From: Armatimonadota bacterium
GTDB taxonomy: Bacteria; Armatimonadota; UBA10988; DTZQ01
Direction of reading: 5' to 3'
NCBI GenBank assembly: GCA_012961305.1
Contig: DTZQ01000267.1
Span: 1 to 6,809 of the forward strand
Length of the DNA stretch: 6,809 bases
The stretch's first letter is position 1. Every line of letters begins with the position of its first letter. Shown piece after piece: positions 1-5,372 of the stretch. The translations under genes were made by a program, and so were the position numbers. The notes beneath the pieces are model-generated. The model searched no databases and was not told the origin of the DNA. It saw nothing but the letters and a program-made list of their open reading frames with translations.

Positions 1-1217
1 CTCTGGGGGTAATTAACCAGTTCGTCTCGCCGCAGGGGAGGCACTTCAATGTGGATGTCAATGCGGTCTAACAGTGGACCTGAAAGGCGAGCCAGATAGC
101 GACGCGTCTGGCGGGCTACCATTCCCCCCACCCGGGAAAGGTCTACATAGTCCCCGCTGGGTGAAGGATTCATCGCGGCTACCAACATAAACCGGGCCGG
201 ATAGGTCAAAGCAGCCGCAGCCCGGGAAATGGTGACCACTCCGTCCTCCAAAGGCTGGCGTAACACCTCCAGCACGTCCCGGCGGAACTCGGGCAGTTCA
301 TCGAGGAACAGAACTCCGTGATGGGCCAAACTGATTTCCCCCGGTCGAGGCACAGTGCCTCCGCCTACCAGACCAGCGTTGGAGACCGTGTGGTGCGGGG
401 CGCGAAAGGGACGCGTAGTAATTAGTGGGGTGCGGCGGGGCAAGAGGCCGCTGATGCTGTACAGTTTGCTCACTTCCAGGGCCTCCTCCAGCGTCAGCGG
501 CGGCAAAATGGTCGGCAGGCGCCGGGCCATCATGGTCTTGCCCGTGCCCGGCGGTCCAATCATGAGGACGTTGTGCCCTCCCGCCGCAGCCACCTCCAAA
601 GCCCGTTTGACGTGCTCCTGGCCTTTCACTTCAGCAAAATCCAACTCATACTCTGGCTCTTCCAAGTGCTCAGCAAAGCGCGTGGGCGGTACTGGTTGGG
701 GCTGACGCTCCCCGTTCAGAATGGCTACTGCTTCCTCCAAGGTCTCTACCGGCACCACTTCCAAACCCTCAACCACCGCCGCCTCGGCGGCGTTGTCAGC
801 CGGCACCATAATGGCCTCCTTGCCCGCCTCCTTAGTCCCCAACGCGGCTGGCAGTACTCCACTCACCGAACGCACACTGCCATCTAAGGAAAGTTCCCCC
901 AAAACCACCAGGCGGTTGAGGAAGTCCAATTTCACCTGGTCGGAGGCTGCCAGGATACCCAGGGCAATAGGCAGGTCAAAACCTGGGCCTTCCTTGCGAA
1001 TGTCGGCCGGGGCCAGGTTGATGGTAATACGTTGACGAGGGAAGTCAAAGTTAGAGTTTCTAATGGCAGTACGTACCCGTTCCCTGCTCTCTTGTACGGC
1101 TGCATCGGGCAGGCCCACGATGTTCAGCCCCCCCATCCCCCGGGACACATCTACCTCCACTCGCACCAGATAAGCCTCAATGCCCAGCAGTGCTGTGCTG
1201 TCCACCCACGCCAGCAT
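1..1217 (-). CDS. comM: ComM/YifB-family AAA+ ATPase (Mg-chelatase-like), 3' end cut off by window edge
   Basis: I translated this gene by eye because it has no stop within the window; 405 codons are visible of a family usually about 500 residues long. The N-terminal domain (about 1-125) carries the family signature GLNIVGLPDAAVQESRERV, and the AAA+ core follows: Walker A GPPGTGKT at 221-228, FRAPHHT, Walker B LFLDEL with D306/E307, and LSGPLLDRID with the arginine near 385. The missing part is the Mg-chelatase C-terminal domain. ComM is known as a hexameric helicase that promotes branch migration during natural transformation; a role here is inferred from the family. The ATG has a good Shine-Dalgarno AGGAGA (1223-1228, 5-nt spacer), and the gene follows yraN by 11 bp, so the two are surely co-transcribed. 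Oddity: the usual NPCPCG zinc segment reads NPSPSG (350-355) and the two later cysteines are also lost. Confidence 0.95.
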   Translation of the reverse strand, partial: MLAWVDSTALLGIEAYLVRVEVDVSRGMGGLNIVGLPDAAVQESRERVRTAIRNSNFDFPRQRITINLAPADIRKEGPGFDLPIALGILAASDQVKLDFLNRLVVLGELSLDGSVRSVSGVLPAALGTKEAGKEAIMVPADNAAEAAVVEGLEVVPVETLEEAVAILNGERQPQPVPPTRFAEHLEEPEYELDFAEVKGQEHVKRALEVAAAGGHNVLMIGPPGTGKTMMARRLPTILPPLTLEEALEVSKLYSISGLLPRRTPLITTRPFRAPHHTVSNAGLVGGGTVPRPGEISLAHHGVLFLDELPEFRRDVLEVLRQPLEDGVVTISRAAAALTYPARFMLVAAMNPSPSGDYVDLSRVGGMVARQTRRYLARLSGPLLDRIDIHIEVPPLRRDELVNYPQ

Positions 1218-1228
1218 GGCCTTCTCCT

Positions 1229-1606
1229 CTACTCAAGGTACTCAAAGGCATCCTCGATAACTTCGATGTGCTGCACCTTTCCCCGGGGGGAGAAGGTCAC
1301 TTCCACCACGTCAAACCGACAGTTCACCTCCCCCAAACGGCGCGTACTGAGATAAGCCACGGCCAGGCGGCTGAGTTGGCGCTGTTTAGCACGATTGACC
1401 GCCTCACTGGGCCGGCCGTAATCCGTGGAGCAACGGGACTTCACCTCTCCAAACACCAAGTCGTCCCCGTGGCGGGCAACAAAGTCAATTTCCCCCCAGG
1501 GAAAGCGTACATTGCGTTCCAGGATGCGATACCCCCGTGCCCGGAGAAACCTACAGGCTTCCTCTTCTCCCCGTCGTCCCAACTGATGTCGCCAATCCTG
1601 TGCCAT
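1229..1606 (-). CDS. yraN: YraN / UPF0102 family protein, predicted nuclease fold
   Basis: The 125-residue protein has the usual length and full pattern of the UPF0102 family: GEEEACRFLRARGYRILERN (13-32), then GEIDFVAR with E39 and D41, then E54-V-K56-S-R. The E/D and ExK residues match the active-site spacing of the PD-(D/E)XK restriction-endonuclease-like fold, so a structure-specific nuclease or DNA-binding role is plausible, but the function of the family is not settled. The residue before EVK is glycine (G53), where most members have a hydrophobic residue. It sits between rnhB and comM, a common Clostridia arrangement. The ATG at 1606 is the only ATG, GTG or TTG start I see in the N-terminal region before an upstream in-frame TGA. 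Its only purine-rich motif (AAGG) touches the ATG with no spacer, so initiation may be weak. The stop codon overlaps the Shine-Dalgarno of comM. Confidence 0.93.
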   Translation of the reverse strand: MAQDWRHQLGRRGEEEACRFLRARGYRILERNVRFPWGEIDFVARHGDDLVFGEVKSRCSTDYGRPSEAVNRAKQRQLSRLAVAYLSTRRLGEVNCRFDVVEVTFSPRGKVQHIEVIEDAFEYLE

Positions 1607-1694
1607 CCTTAGTTTGCGCGGATTACACCCATTAACTCAGATTACGCGAAGGGGCAAATATTTTCACCTGCTCCCAGCCGCGTTCGCTAAAAAG
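1607..1694 (-). other. rnhB-yraN intergenic gap (88 bp) with imperfect flanking inverted repeat
   Basis: This is the longest gap between coding regions in the window. No gene, tRNA or convincing terminator is visible. After the rnhB stop there is a short T-run but no stable stem before it. The ends of the gap form a loose inverted repeat: TTAG-TTTG-CGCGG at 1609-1621 against CCGCG-TTCG-CTAA at 1678-1690, pairing 9 of 13 positions around a 4-nt mismatch. Inside, GATTAC occurs twice (near 1621 and 1641) between CGCG tetramers. A weak -10-like TGTAAT on the minus strand lies about 20 nt before yraN but has no good -35. It may be a spacer, a decayed repeat, or a weak internal promoter. Confidence 0.4.
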
Positions 1695-2300
1695 TTAAAC
1701 TCCCAACAAGCGGTACACGGGGGCGAAACTCCGCCGATGCACGGGTGAAACTCCCAAAACCTCCAAACACCGCCGGTGCTGAGGGGTGGGATAACCCTTG
1801 TGCTGGGCGAAACCGTAACCTGGATAAAGGGTGTCCAAGTGGCCCATGATGCGGTCTCGGATGACCTTAGCCACCACGGAGGCGGCGGCGATGGAGGCGC
1901 TCCGGGCATCGCCCTTGACGACTGGCTGCTGAGGATAGGACAACTCAGGCAGGGCCCGATTGCCGTCCACCAGCACAAAATCCGGGGCTGGCCAGAGGTT
2001 CAACACTGCCTCCCGCATGGCCCGCAGGGTGGCCTGAAGGATGTTAAGCCGGTCAATGTCCGCCGGCCCAACCAGTCCTACCGCTATATCTTCGGCTCGT
2101 TCCTCAACGCGCTTAAATACCACCTCACGCTGAGAAGGGGCCAACTGCTTAGAATCGGCCAGTCCTTCGATAACCACATGGGGCGGCAGCACCACCGCCG
2201 CTGCCACCACGGGCCCCGCCAAGGGCCCTCGCCCAGCCTCATCCACCCCTGCCACCCGCCCAAACCCCTGGGCCCAGACAGCCTGTTCTAATTCCCACAT
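1695..2300 (-). CDS. rnhB: Ribonuclease HII
   Basis: RNase HII removes RNA primers and single ribonucleotides from DNA by cutting RNA/DNA hybrids with two metal ions. With the ATG at 2300 the protein has 201 residues, normal for the family. The catalytic carboxylates are all present: D20-E21 in VDEAGRGPLAGPVV, D112 in LVDGN, and D131 in VVKGD (equivalent to E. coli D16, E17, D108 and D126). The C-terminal helical part with HKGYPTPQH (about 168-176) is typical. An in-frame TTG at 2330 would add ten residues (total 211), but those codons lie inside a hairpin-rich element and no Shine-Dalgarno precedes the TTG. The start WELEQAVWAQGF just after the ATG resembles other clostridial RNase HII N-termini, so I prefer 2300. 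That ATG also lacks a visible Shine-Dalgarno, which makes its translation unusual compared with its upstream neighbours. Confidence 0.95.
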   Translation of the reverse strand: MWELEQAVWAQGFGRVAGVDEAGRGPLAGPVVAAAVVLPPHVVIEGLADSKQLAPSQREVVFKRVEERAEDIAVGLVGPADIDRLNILQATLRAMREAVLNLWPAPDFVLVDGNRALPELSYPQQPVVKGDARSASIAAASVVAKVIRDRIMGHLDTLYPGYGFAQHKGYPTPQHRRCLEVLGVSPVHRRSFAPVYRLLGV

Positions 2301-2360
2301 TTTGGACTCAGGGGCTTTAGCCCCGTTCAAAAAGACAGCACTGAAGTGCCTGACCCCAAA
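2301..2360. repeat. 60-bp palindromic element with terminal inverted repeats (REP/MITE-like or RNA switch)
   Basis: On the + strand the element starts TTTGGACTCAGG (2301-2312) and ends CCTGACCCCAAA (2349-2360); these are inverted repeats matching at 10 of 12 positions. Inside are two more palindromes: GGGGCTTTAGCCCC (2311-2324, 6-bp stem) and GCACTGAAGTGC (2338-2349, 5-bp stem). The minus-strand transcript could therefore fold into a three-way junction with two tetraloop hairpins. After the GCAC/GTGC hairpin, the transcript reads a U-rich run (TTTTT at 2329-2333), so the first half also resembles a weak intrinsic terminator. The element fills the lepB-rnhB gap almost exactly, from 2 bp after the lepB stop to the base before the rnhB ATG. 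I see no target-site duplication. Whether it recurs in the genome cannot be told from one copy. Confidence 0.6.
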
Positions 2361-2362
2361 GA

Positions 2363-3100
2363 TTACTTCAGCAACCTAATCCGACTGGGAGGCCAGAAAA
2401 TAACCATCGCTTTGCCCAAGACGTTCTTTGCAGGCAAGAAAGGATTAAGCCAGGCATGGCTGTCGTTACTGTCGTTGCGGTTGTCGCCCAAAACAAAATA
2501 GCAACCTTCGGGCACGATTACTGGCGGGTAATAGTAGTTCGGCGGCTCCATGACATAGGGTTCCTCTAAAGGTTCGTCGTTAACATACACGCGGCCATTT
2601 TTGACTTCAATTTTATCCCCAGGCAGTCCGATGAGCCGTTTAATGAAGTCTTTCCGCTCTGAGGAAACGGAGGGAGGGGCCTTGAAGACGATGATGTCTT
2701 GACGTTGAGGAGGGCGAAAGTGATAGATAAACTTATTGACCAATATTCGGTCATTAGGGCCGTTGCGCCAGGTGGAATGGGAACCGTGTAACGTCGGTTC
2801 CATAGAGCCAGAGGGGATGTAAAATGCTTGCACGATGAAGGGTCGGATGATGAGAAACACCAGGGCCAGAGCCTGCAGTCCTGCATCCACGAACTCCACC
2901 AGCGAGCGATGAACGTCTTCTCCCGTCGTTTCTTCTTTGGTGAGATAAGTCCATACCTGGCCTATTACAGACAGCACAACCTTTAACTTCTGCTGATACC
3001 TCTCCCCACGTATACTAAGCAGGAGGCGCAGAACTCCCAGGCCTATTACCAAAGCAATGACCAGGCGTAAGGAGTTGGAATCGTCCAACCAGCGTTCCAT
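2363..3100 (-). CDS. lepB: Signal peptidase I (type I leader peptidase)
   Basis: Membrane serine protease that removes signal peptides from exported proteins. The catalytic Ser/Lys dyad is visible: S99 in YIPSGSMEPTL and K154 in DFIKRLIGLPGD. The later box GDNRNDSNDSH (205-215) matches the family GDNRxxSxDSR with histidine in place of the arginine. The 245 residues exceed the roughly 180 common in Firmicutes. The extra length comes from an N-terminal region with its own hydrophobic segment (about 11-30) before the usual membrane anchor (about 73-93), and from a longer stretch (105-116, GSHSTWRNGPN) between the serine box and DRILVNKF. The order rplS-lepB is frequent in Clostridia. Only 12 bp separate it from rplS. 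The nearest Shine-Dalgarno-like GGAG overlaps the rplS stop region and is rather distant, so translational coupling to rplS is likely. Confidence 0.95.
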   Translation of the reverse strand: MERWLDDSNSLRLVIALVIGLGVLRLLLSIRGERYQQKLKVVLSVIGQVWTYLTKEETTGEDVHRSLVEFVDAGLQALALVFLIIRPFIVQAFYIPSGSMEPTLHGSHSTWRNGPNDRILVNKFIYHFRPPQRQDIIVFKAPPSVSSERKDFIKRLIGLPGDKIEVKNGRVYVNDEPLEEPYVMEPPNYYYPPVIVPEGCYFVLGDNRNDSNDSHAWLNPFLPAKNVLGKAMVIFWPPSRIRLLK

Positions 3101-3112
3101 GGTTCAGGTGGT

Positions 3113-3487
3113 TCACTCCCTTTCTCGGCGGCGTTCTTTAATCCGGGCTGACTTCCCCGCTCGTTCGCGCAAATAGTACAGTCGGGCCTGTCGTACGCGT
3201 CCTCGATGGAGCACTTCAATGCGTTCAATAAGTGGTGAGTGCAAGCGAAAAGTGCGCTCCACTCCAATGCCGTGGCTCACCCGCCGCACGGTGAAAGTTT
3301 CGTTAATCCCTCCCCCCCGCCGGCGGAGCACAACGCCTTGAAAGACTTGGGTGCGGGTTTTATCCCCCTCAATGACATTTACATGCACCCGCACGGTATC
3401 GCCCGGCCGGAAGTCGGGAATGGTTTGGGCGTGCCGTTCCTCACTTTTCATCTGGCTCTGCTCAACGAGCCGGATCAAGTCCTCCAT
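3113..3487 (-). CDS. rplS: 50S ribosomal protein L19
   Basis: L19 sits at the 30S-50S interface of the ribosome. The 124-residue protein has the expected size and family sequence: FRPGDTVRVHV (26-36), FTVRRVSHGIGVERTFRLHSP (65-85), and the C-terminal RGRVRQARLYYLRERAGKSARIKE block (95-118) with a basic tail. The ATG at 3487 is chosen because a strong Shine-Dalgarno AAAGGAG lies at 3494-3500 with a 6-nt spacer, and because MEDLIRLVEQSQMK is a normal L19 N-terminus. The frame stays open upstream to 3613, but that part lies within trmD and looks like a frame shadow. The 17-bp gap to trmD is too short for an L19 autoregulatory leader, so regulation probably comes from the whole operon. Confidence 0.97.
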   Translation of the reverse strand: MEDLIRLVEQSQMKSEERHAQTIPDFRPGDTVRVHVNVIEGDKTRTQVFQGVVLRRRGGGINETFTVRRVSHGIGVERTFRLHSPLIERIEVLHRGRVRQARLYYLRERAGKSARIKERRRERE

Positions 3488-3504
3488 GGTTCGCTCCTTT
3501 CTCC

Positions 3505-4236
3505 TCAGAGAATCCGCACCAGTAGGCGGCGCTCTTCCCTCGTTAGCCGACGCTGGGTCAGCAGTTCCGGGCGGCGTTCCAAAGTGCGCTTGAGCCGTTG
3601 CAGGTGTCGCCAAAGTCGCACCCGTTCGTGGTGGCCGGACAACAAAATATCCGGCACTTTCCAGCCGCGAAACTCAGCCGGGCGAGTATAGTGAGGATAT
3701 TCTAACAGGCCATTGCTGAACGATTCGTCTTCCGTGGAGGCATAAGTCCCCACCACACCCGGCACCAGGCGAGCCACGGCTTCCATGACCACCATGGCCG
3801 GAATTTCCCCCCCTATTAACACGTAATCACCGATGGACAGTTCCCAGGTGACCAGATGCTCCCTTACCCGTTCGTCCACCCCTTCGTAGCGACCACAGAT
3901 GAAAATCAGATGCGGACAGGTGGCCAGTTCCTGGGCGACCGATTGAGTAAACACCTGACCCTGGGGGGTAAGCAGGATAATTTCTGGTTTGAGGCCTGGT
4001 CGAGCCTGGGTCAGGCAATATTCCACCGCGCGGAAAATGGGTTCTGGTTTGAGCACCATTCCCCTTCCCCCGCCGTAGGGGTAGTCGTCAATCATGCGGT
4101 GCTTGTCGGGGGCAAAATTCCGCAGGGCGTGTAGGGCGATTTCAATTTTTCCTGCGGCGCGGGCCCGCTGAATGATGCTACTATCCAGCCAGCCAGCGAA
4201 ACATTCAGGCACCGCCGTCACTACGTCAAAGCGCAT
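3505..4236 (-). CDS. trmD: tRNA (guanine-N1-)-methyltransferase (m1G37)
   Basis: TrmD methylates G37 next to the anticodon with S-adenosylmethionine, which prevents +1 frameshifting. The 243-residue protein has the SPOUT trefoil-knot motifs: DDYPYGGGRGMVLKPEP (50-66), FICGRYEGVDERV (112-124), and ELSIGDYVLIGGE (132-144), followed by NGLLEYPHYTRP (175-186) and a helical C-terminal tRNA-binding domain. The acidic residue just before Ser-Phe in the catalytic linker is E171, preceded by D170; the family often has Asp-Ser-Phe there. I chose the ATG at 4236 because GAGGA (4242-4246) gives a 5-nt spacer and MRFDVVTAVPECF is the usual N-terminus. The in-frame ATG at 4248 overlaps the rimM stop as ATGA and would add four residues, but its Shine-Dalgarno is weaker. 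The gene lies between rimM and rplS as in most bacteria. Confidence 0.97.
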   Translation of the reverse strand: MRFDVVTAVPECFAGWLDSSIIQRARAAGKIEIALHALRNFAPDKHRMIDDYPYGGGRGMVLKPEPIFRAVEYCLTQARPGLKPEIILLTPQGQVFTQSVAQELATCPHLIFICGRYEGVDERVREHLVTWELSIGDYVLIGGEIPAMVVMEAVARLVPGVVGTYASTEDESFSNGLLEYPHYTRPAEFRGWKVPDILLSGHHERVRLWRHLQRLKRTLERRPELLTQRRLTREERRLLVRIL

Positions 4237-4241
4237 GGTTG

Positions 4242-4246
4242 TCCTC
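4242..4246 (-). promoter_or_regulatory. Ribosome binding site deciding the trmD start
   Basis: GAGGA with a 5-nt spacer to the ATG at 4236. It overlaps the rimM stop (4245-4247), so the terminating rimM ribosome can hand over to trmD. This supports 4236 over the ATG at 4248. Confidence 0.65.
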
Positions 4247-4757
4247 ATTCTTCCAACAGACCGGGGGGAGGGTCAATTACCATACGGCCCTGCACCAGGT
4301 CAATTTCTCGGATAATTTGCCACAGCGCTGGGATTAAAGCCCGTGCGGTGACATACACATCGTTGCTGCCGGTGTGCAACACTTCTTCAATTACTCCCAC
4401 TTCTTCCCCCCTGGTAGTGACCACGCGCAGGCCCACAATGTCATCCACATAGTACTCCCCCGGCGGCAGGGGGGCCCGTTCTTCCTCCCGGACAACGATT
4501 TCTGCTCCCCGCAGGGCCTCGGCCTCCTCTCGGGTCTCACAGCCGGCCAGTTTCAACAGCACCTGCCCGCGCCGCCGGCCCACGTACTCCACTGCATACA
4601 CCCGCAGGCGGCCCGAGGGCCAGCGCACCCGCACCTGCTCCAAACCCTCAAAGCGGTGGGGCACATCGGTCCAAGGCACAACCCGCAGAACACCCCGCAC
4701 GCCATGCGGTGCGACAATCTCGCCGATAACGACGTAGTCCGAGGAGTCAGGTCTCAT
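4245..4757 (-). CDS. rimM: Ribosome maturation factor RimM
   Basis: RimM helps assemble the 3' head domain of the 30S subunit and binds ribosomal protein S19. The 170 residues have the two-domain layout: an N-terminal beta-barrel (about 7-90) starting VVIGEIVAPHGVRGVLRV and containing the conserved ETREEAEALRG, then a PRC-barrel domain (about 98-168) with YYVDDIVGL, HTGSNDVYV, LIPA and GRMVIDPPPGL. Length and motifs are normal. The ATG at 4757 has a modest Shine-Dalgarno (GAGG, 8-nt spacer). It follows the KH gene by 26 bp, with no ylqD gene in between, unlike Bacillus subtilis. Confidence 0.96.
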   Translation of the reverse strand: MRPDSSDYVVIGEIVAPHGVRGVLRVVPWTDVPHRFEGLEQVRVRWPSGRLRVYAVEYVGRRRGQVLLKLAGCETREEAEALRGAEIVVREEERAPLPPGEYYVDDIVGLRVVTTRGEEVGVIEEVLHTGSNDVYVTARALIPALWQIIREIDLVQGRMVIDPPPGLLEE

Positions 4758-4783
4758 TAAAACCGCCTCGAACTTTACGCCCC

Positions 4784-5014
4784 CTACGGCAAAATTTCCA
4801 AATTGACGTTCTTCTTCTCCCTCATCGCGGCGGCGCGGAGGATAGTACGCATGGCATTGGCAATCCGGCCCTGCTTGCCGATTACCTTGCCCAGGTCATC
4901 AGGGGCCACCCGAACTTCAAAAATAATTGTACGTTCGCCTTCGACCTGATTAACTTGCACCGCCTCCGGATGGTCCACAATGTGCTTGACCATGTACTCA
5001 ATCAACTCTCTCAT
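4784..5014 (-). CDS. khpA: KH-domain RNA-binding protein KhpA (YlqC family)
   Basis: A 76-residue single KH-domain protein of the UPF0109 family, found between rpsP and rimM in many Firmicutes. The RNA-binding loop is visible as V-I-G46-K-Q-G49-R, preceded by the usual VEGERTIIFEVRVAPDDLGK and followed by the helix IANAMRTILRAAA. In streptococci the homologue pairs with KhpB and affects cell division; a similar partner cannot be seen here. The ATG at 5014 is chosen because MRELIEYMVKHIVDHPE is the standard N-terminus and GGAGGAG (5024-5030) is well placed with a 9-nt spacer. A TTG at 5023 in the same frame directly abuts that motif and is unlikely to be used. It lies 23 bp after rpsP. Confidence 0.95.
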   Translation of the reverse strand: MRELIEYMVKHIVDHPEAVQVNQVEGERTIIFEVRVAPDDLGKVIGKQGRIANAMRTILRAAAMREKKNVNLEILP

Positions 5015-5023
5015 CGTCTTCAA

Positions 5024-5030
5024 CTCCTCC
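5024..5030 (-). promoter_or_regulatory. Ribosome binding site deciding the khpA start
   Basis: GGAGGAG, the strongest Shine-Dalgarno in the window, with a 9-nt spacer to the ATG at 5014. The in-frame TTG at 5023 touches the motif and so has no workable spacer. Confidence 0.7.
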
Positions 5031-5037
5031 GAGCAAC

Positions 5038-5358
5038 TTAGTTTTGAGGCGCACCACTCGACTCGGTTTCGGAGTTAGCCTTCTTCGGCGACTGGGAACG
5101 CCGCAAAGCGGCGAACTTCTCCATGATACCCGCCTGGCGAAGTAGGGAACGCGCCGTGTCGGTCGGCTGCGCCCCATGTTGTAGCCAATACAGTGCACGT
5201 TCCTCTTTCACCACAATCTCTGGCGGGTCGCGACGAGGATTGTAATGTCCTATGGTCTCAATAAACCGCCCGTCGCGTGGTGCTCGGGCATCGGCTACTA
5301 CCAAACGGTAACTCGGTTGATTTCGCGCTCCCGTACGACGCAAACGAATTTTTACCAT
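5038..5358 (-). CDS. rpsP: 30S ribosomal protein S16
   Basis: S16 binds 16S rRNA early in 30S assembly. The 106 residues begin with the family signature VKIRLRRTGARNQPSYRLVVADAR and continue with DGRFIETIGHYNPR (29-42) and the helix ALYWLQHGAQPTDTARSLL (55-73). After about residue 86 there is a hydrophilic tail rich in Ser, Lys and Glu, which makes it slightly longer than the 80-90 residues common in the family; such tails vary between species. The ATG at 5358 has GAGG about 6 nt upstream, and the gene starts 14 bp after ffh, so the two are co-transcribed. Confidence 0.97.
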   Translation of the reverse strand: MVKIRLRRTGARNQPSYRLVVADARAPRDGRFIETIGHYNPRRDPPEIVVKEERALYWLQHGAQPTDTARSLLRQAGIMEKFAALRRSQSPKKANSETESSGAPQN

Positions 5359-5372
5359 ACTTCACCTCACCC

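Noticed and set aside
355..1612. Several plus-strand open frames of 100-140 codons opposite comM and yraN
   Set aside because: They mirror conserved minus-strand genes, have no recognisable domains and no consistent ribosome binding sites; GC-rich codon use explains open antisense frames.
1625..1640. Promoter for yraN-comM based on TGTAAT or TAATGG with TTGCCC upstream
   Set aside because: The pairs match the consensus poorly or have the wrong conserved base; left as a remark within the gap feature, not called.
1690..1700. Intrinsic terminator after rnhB (TTTTT just past the stop)
   Set aside because: The only stem before the T-run is a 3-4 bp GTTTAAC palindrome, too weak to count.
3488..3504. 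L19 leader or other ribosomal-protein autoregulatory RNA before rplS
   Set aside because: Only 17 bp separate trmD and rplS, and no suitable hairpin is present.
3488..3613. Upstream extension of rplS (42 extra residues, starting at 3613)
   Set aside because: It lies wholly within or against the end of trmD, has low-complexity Ala/Pro/Thr content, and a strong Shine-Dalgarno at 3494-3500 marks the normal L19 start.
3954..3966. Second copy of the CCTGACCC end of the 60-bp element
   Set aside because: The match is short, lies in the conserved trmD coding sequence, and the rest of the element is absent; chance is enough.
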